NCBI GenBank assembly: GCA_964036195.1
Contig: OZ038451.1
Span: forward strand, 11,536,529-11,600,528
DNA length: 64,000 bases
Direction of reading: 5' to 3'
DNA from: Sphaerolaimus hirsutus
Taxonomy: Eukaryota; Nematoda; Chromadorea; Monhysterida; Sphaerolaimidae
A program made the position numbers and the translations under genes. The notes under the pieces were generated by a model. That model made no database searches. It saw only the letters and a list, made by a program, of their open reading frames with translations, and had not been told where the DNA came from. This document shows positions 62,432 through 64,000 of this stretch, piece by piece (within the stretch, counting starts at the first letter, position 1; every line of letters starts with the position of its first letter).

Positions 62432-63301
62432 TAGTGATGGAAAAGCGCCATGGCGCTTGTGGCGCTTGGCGCTAAAACGCTCTGGCGCCATTGGCGCTTG
62501 GCGCCGGGATCGCAGAAAGCGCCATGGCGCTTTTGGCGCTTGGCGCCATTTTCTGGTGGCGCTATTGGCGCCTGGCGCCGGCATTTTTAATGGCGCCAAA
62601 AAAGCGCCAACCTTGATTAAAAAAATTGCTATGACACTGTGAAATTGAAACTCCAGTTGATCAACTTTGAGGGCAACTGAATAAATTTTGATTGATGTAA
62701 GGGTGTTATGGGACATTATTTATAAACGATTGATTAATTTTAGGAGACAACTTTATTTACATCGAATTCAATCAAAGGTGTTAAATGGTGCTCTTTTCAA
62801 AGGTGCGCATATTTGTTTAAATACCTTTTGTTCTCACAAAAATGTACCGGTATTGTAACCTTTATTTGTTGTTAAGCCTCAACTGATAAACGTTGATGAT
62901 AGAGACACAAGAGATGATTGATTTCAAGAAAATGGATAGTTTTTAATCGCTGAATCCCCTTCCAGAAATTCCCTTACCCCCTTACATGGTTGATTGAACT
63001 TTAATAGCCAAAGTTAAATACCTAGACTACATCGACATCAGCAGTACCTCACAGTTATGTATTCATATCTCTAAAAACGAATTGAAGAACAAATTGTTGG
63101 CGCTGGCGCTATTGGCGCTTGGCGCCATTACCCTCTGGCGCCATTGGCGCTTGGCGCTGAGGTCCAGAAAAGCGCCATGGCGCTTTTGGCGCTTGGCGCT
63201 ATTTTGCTCTGGCGCCATTGGCGCTTGGCGCTGTAAGTAGGAAAAGCGCCATGGCGCTTTTGGCGCTTGGCGCTAAAAGCCTGGCGCTTTTTCCATCACT
63301 A
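62432..63301. mobile_element. GCGCC-type hAT MITE, 870 bp, perfect target duplication
   Basis: Starts TAGTGATGGAAAAGCGCC and ends GGCGCTTTTTCCATCACTA, flanked by CCCGCGAG (62,424-62,431; 63,302-63,309). Both ends consist of TTGGCGCTTGGCGCC and GCGCCATGGCGC words. The AT-rich middle (62,610-63,095) has no ORF of note. Confidence 0.85.
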
Positions 63302-63652
63302 CCCGCGAGCCCCCACCCCCCCCCCCAAAAAAAAAAAATCGCCGGCTATCTATCTAACTGGAAGCGATTTTTGAGGAATTTAGAGGTTCGGGTTCGGGTT
63401 CGATTTTTGAGATTCGGGCACTGTCTTTTTATAGCGATAAATCTGTTTTTCAATGCTGGATTTCTGATTTGAAAACAGAACAAAGCTCTGGCTAGTTGCC
63501 AGTGACCCATTCCTTTATAAAATTCAGATATGTGTAGGATTTTTTCAACTTCAGCGATCCAAATCAGTGATTTCAATAATTTTTGATTTTCAACTTAATT
63601 CTTACGATAATAAACTAACGGCATGAAGGGGCAGTGATTAAAAGAAATACGG

Positions 63653-63899
63653 TATACTCCGGTTACTTTATACCTTGCACGCGTGGTTCCCGCTGGAAGT
63701 GTGCCAATGATGGTTAACGCGGCGAGTTTCACAAAAAGATGATAAAATTGATTGTTGTCATAATGTTATTCATTAACATATTCACATCTATGAACTTTTT
63801 CATCTTTTTACGGAAACGCATGTTTTAATCATCATTGGCACGCTTCCAACACGAGACATAAATCAGTGCGAGGGCAGAGTATCATGTTCGCCGAGTATA
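63653..63899 (-). mobile_element. ~250-bp hairpin MITE (TATACTC family), copy 3
   Basis: Starts TATACTCCGGTTACTTTATA and ends TCGCCGAGTATA; inverted homologue of 24,053-24,302 with GTGCCAATGATGG / CATCATTGGCAC internal arms. Confidence 0.75.
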
Positions 63900-64000
63900 T
63901 CCACTGGTGTCGCAACGCAGTATCGCTAGAACATGAATGTAATAATATACCTATGCAGAAATGCGTAACTAGATTACTACATGTACTTCAAAAATGTATG

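Overview
The window is a piece of an animal (metazoan) nuclear genome, almost certainly an invertebrate. Three host genes have spliced exons with GT/AG borders that stay in phase, and they sit in AT-rich DNA crowded with transposable elements. The tubulin and globin sequences and the UPF1-like retroelement helicase look ecdysozoan, possibly nematode-related. The species cannot be named from sequence alone.

Layout. (1) Positions 1-7.1 kb hold the 3' part of a Ty3/gypsy LTR retrotransposon: the integrase C-terminus (2-550), then a 1,334-residue superfamily 1 helicase ORF (811-4815) where an envelope gene would normally lie, then a long AT-rich tail. (2) 7.7-12.0 kb is a nested stack of DNA transposons. 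(3) 12,566-17,696 (minus) is a complete alpha-tubulin gene of nine coding exons; the first exon carries only the ATG, and the spliced product is 452 aa. (4) 17.7-28 kb is mostly non-coding, with several hAT-like and hairpin elements. (5) 28,027-51,130 (minus) is the 3' part of a large gene encoding three tandem C-type lectin-like domains. Each domain is split over two exons (A and B) with all module borders in phase 1. Its introns hold a solo-LTR candidate, GCGCC-type elements, a triplicated CACCCC minisatellite, a 116-bp satellite with a 466-bp higher-order period, and a 5'-truncated LINE (47,403-49,560). (6) 51.2-56.9 kb is dense in foldback and TIR elements. (7) 56,866-62,076 (plus) is a globin-domain gene whose first recognised exon carries an in-frame TAG and a frameshift. 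(8) The end of the window holds another GCGCC-type hAT MITE and a 250-bp hairpin element.

Most of the window is mobile DNA. For ten insertions I could read matching or nearly matching (7 of 8 in one case) 8-bp target duplications around hAT-like ends. Two CACTA-like MITEs have 3-bp duplications, the LINE a 7-bp duplication, and one TA-flanked MITE is shown by a filled/empty paralogous pair. The three host genes show no sign of acting together. Several elements sit at their exon borders and may have supplied splice signals.
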